From CAZNPH01 sp964574985 (GTDB lineage: Bacteria > Bacteroidota > Bacteroidia > Bacteroidales > SM23-62): DNA of 64,000 bases. Both the position numbers and the translations under genes were made by a program. Shown here in pieces: positions 63,651 to 64,000 of the stretch. The stretch lies in contig CAZNPH010000006.1 in NCBI GenBank assembly GCA_964574985.1, positions 62,001 through 126,000 of the forward strand. The letters are read 5' to 3'. Each line of letters opens with the position of its first letter. Position 1 is the first letter of the stretch. The notes beneath the pieces are model-generated. The model ran no database searches. It was not told the DNA's origin and worked only from the letters and a program-made list of their open reading frames with translations.

Positions 63651-64000
63651 ATGACCGGTATCTATATTCATATTCCCTGGTGTTCCGGTTCCTGCATTTA
63701 TTGTGATTTTCATCACAGTGTGTTTACCGGCAACATGAAGCGTATGGTCAATGCCATGTACAAAGAGATGGACCTGAAAAAGAATTATGCCGGCAGGGAA
63801 AAGATCACAAGCATTTATTTTGGAGGGGGAACTCCTTCCATTCTGTCCCCTGCAACCATTGGTGATTTTATCCGGAGGATCTGCAGGACATTCGACATGT
63901 CATCCAATCCGGAAATTACGCTGGAAGCCAATCCGGAACACCTGAAACCGGATTATCTGAACAAGATACGCCGGGAAGGTATCAACCGTCTGAGCATCGG
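63651..64000 (+). CDS. hemW: radical SAM protein, HemW/HemN-like (3' end lies beyond the window)
   Basis: The first 116 codons are visible. MTGIYIHIPWCSGSCIYCDF contains the CxxxCxxC that binds the radical-SAM [4Fe-4S] cluster, with Tyr and Phe around it as in HemW. Then come YFGGGTPSILSP (SAM binding), LEANPEHL and INRLSIG, all in the spacing of the HemW family, a haem chaperone often mis-annotated as coproporphyrinogen dehydrogenase. The frame is open to the end of the window. The gene starts 1 base after the fusion gene's stop, so the two are probably one operon. Confidence 0.9.
   Translation, partial: MTGIYIHIPWCSGSCIYCDFHHSVFTGNMKRMVNAMYKEMDLKKNYAGREKITSIYFGGGTPSILSPATIGDFIRRICRTFDMSSNPEITLEANPEHLKPDYLNKIRREGINRLSI

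Noticed and set aside
1..64000. tRNA, rRNA, CRISPR arrays, insertion sequences or prophage
   Set aside because: Intergenic gaps are short and none shows tRNA-type motifs, regular repeats or transposase/integrase coding.

Overview
This window reads as chromosomal DNA from a Bacteroidota bacterium, most likely a Bacteroidales/Marinilabiliales-type lineage. The support is gene content and order typical of that phylum: a DUF4271 membrane protein, hemD and rnpA in a row, and the run of flippase, dUTPase, TPR lipoprotein, DUF4292 lipoprotein, EnvC-like protein, HATPase, ybeY and mnmG. Several gene starts are also preceded by the TAnnTTTG box of the phylum's primary sigma factor. I see no insertion sequences, prophage, CRISPR, tRNA or rRNA genes; apart from two damaged regulators the region looks like ordinary, gene-dense chromosome.

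Layout. 1-6.4 kb: end of selU, an unknown gene, a U32 protease-like tRNA-modification protein, an orphan histidine kinase and an AsmA-like protein. 6.4-9.1 kb: a 5'-damaged ECF sigma gene, its putative anti-sigma protein and a beta-barrel protein. 9.1-11.1 kb: a HesA/MoeB-like activating enzyme, dipeptidase E and a TetR regulator lacking its DNA-binding end. 11.2-16.3 kb: an ABC export cassette (LolA-like protein, two FtsX-type permeases, ATPase, outer-membrane barrel). 16.4-18.3 kb: a secreted ankyrin-phosphatase fusion with a small partner. 18.3-22.1 kb: carotenoid genes (lycopene cyclase, crtB, crtI, CruF-like). 22.2-29.9 kb: an M16 peptidase pair, dtd, DUF4271, hemD, rnpA and an S41 protease. 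29.9-37.4 kb: MoaD-like protein, alpha-L-rhamnosidase, polA, queD-like gene, ArsR regulator and a polyprenyl diphosphate synthase. 37.5-52.7 kb: a long leftward block from uvrC and ade through mnmG to a patatin-like outer-membrane phospholipase. 52.8-58.6 kb: cyclophilin, pheS, OsmC, ruvB, a MORN-type protein and nadA. 58.6-64 kb: a 408-bp AT-rich gap, a VanZ-like gene, a 1395-residue glycosyltransferase/phosphodiester-glycosidase fusion, and the start of a HemW-like gene.

The most notable items are the 1395-residue fusion protein; a perfect 28-bp palindrome at the 3' end of mnmG whose centre is a parS-type partition site; a change of gene polarity and GC skew near 58.6-59.4 kb, which together with the parS site suggests closeness to the replication origin; the secreted ankyrin-phosphatase; and two regulators that have lost their 5' ends next to intact target-like genes.
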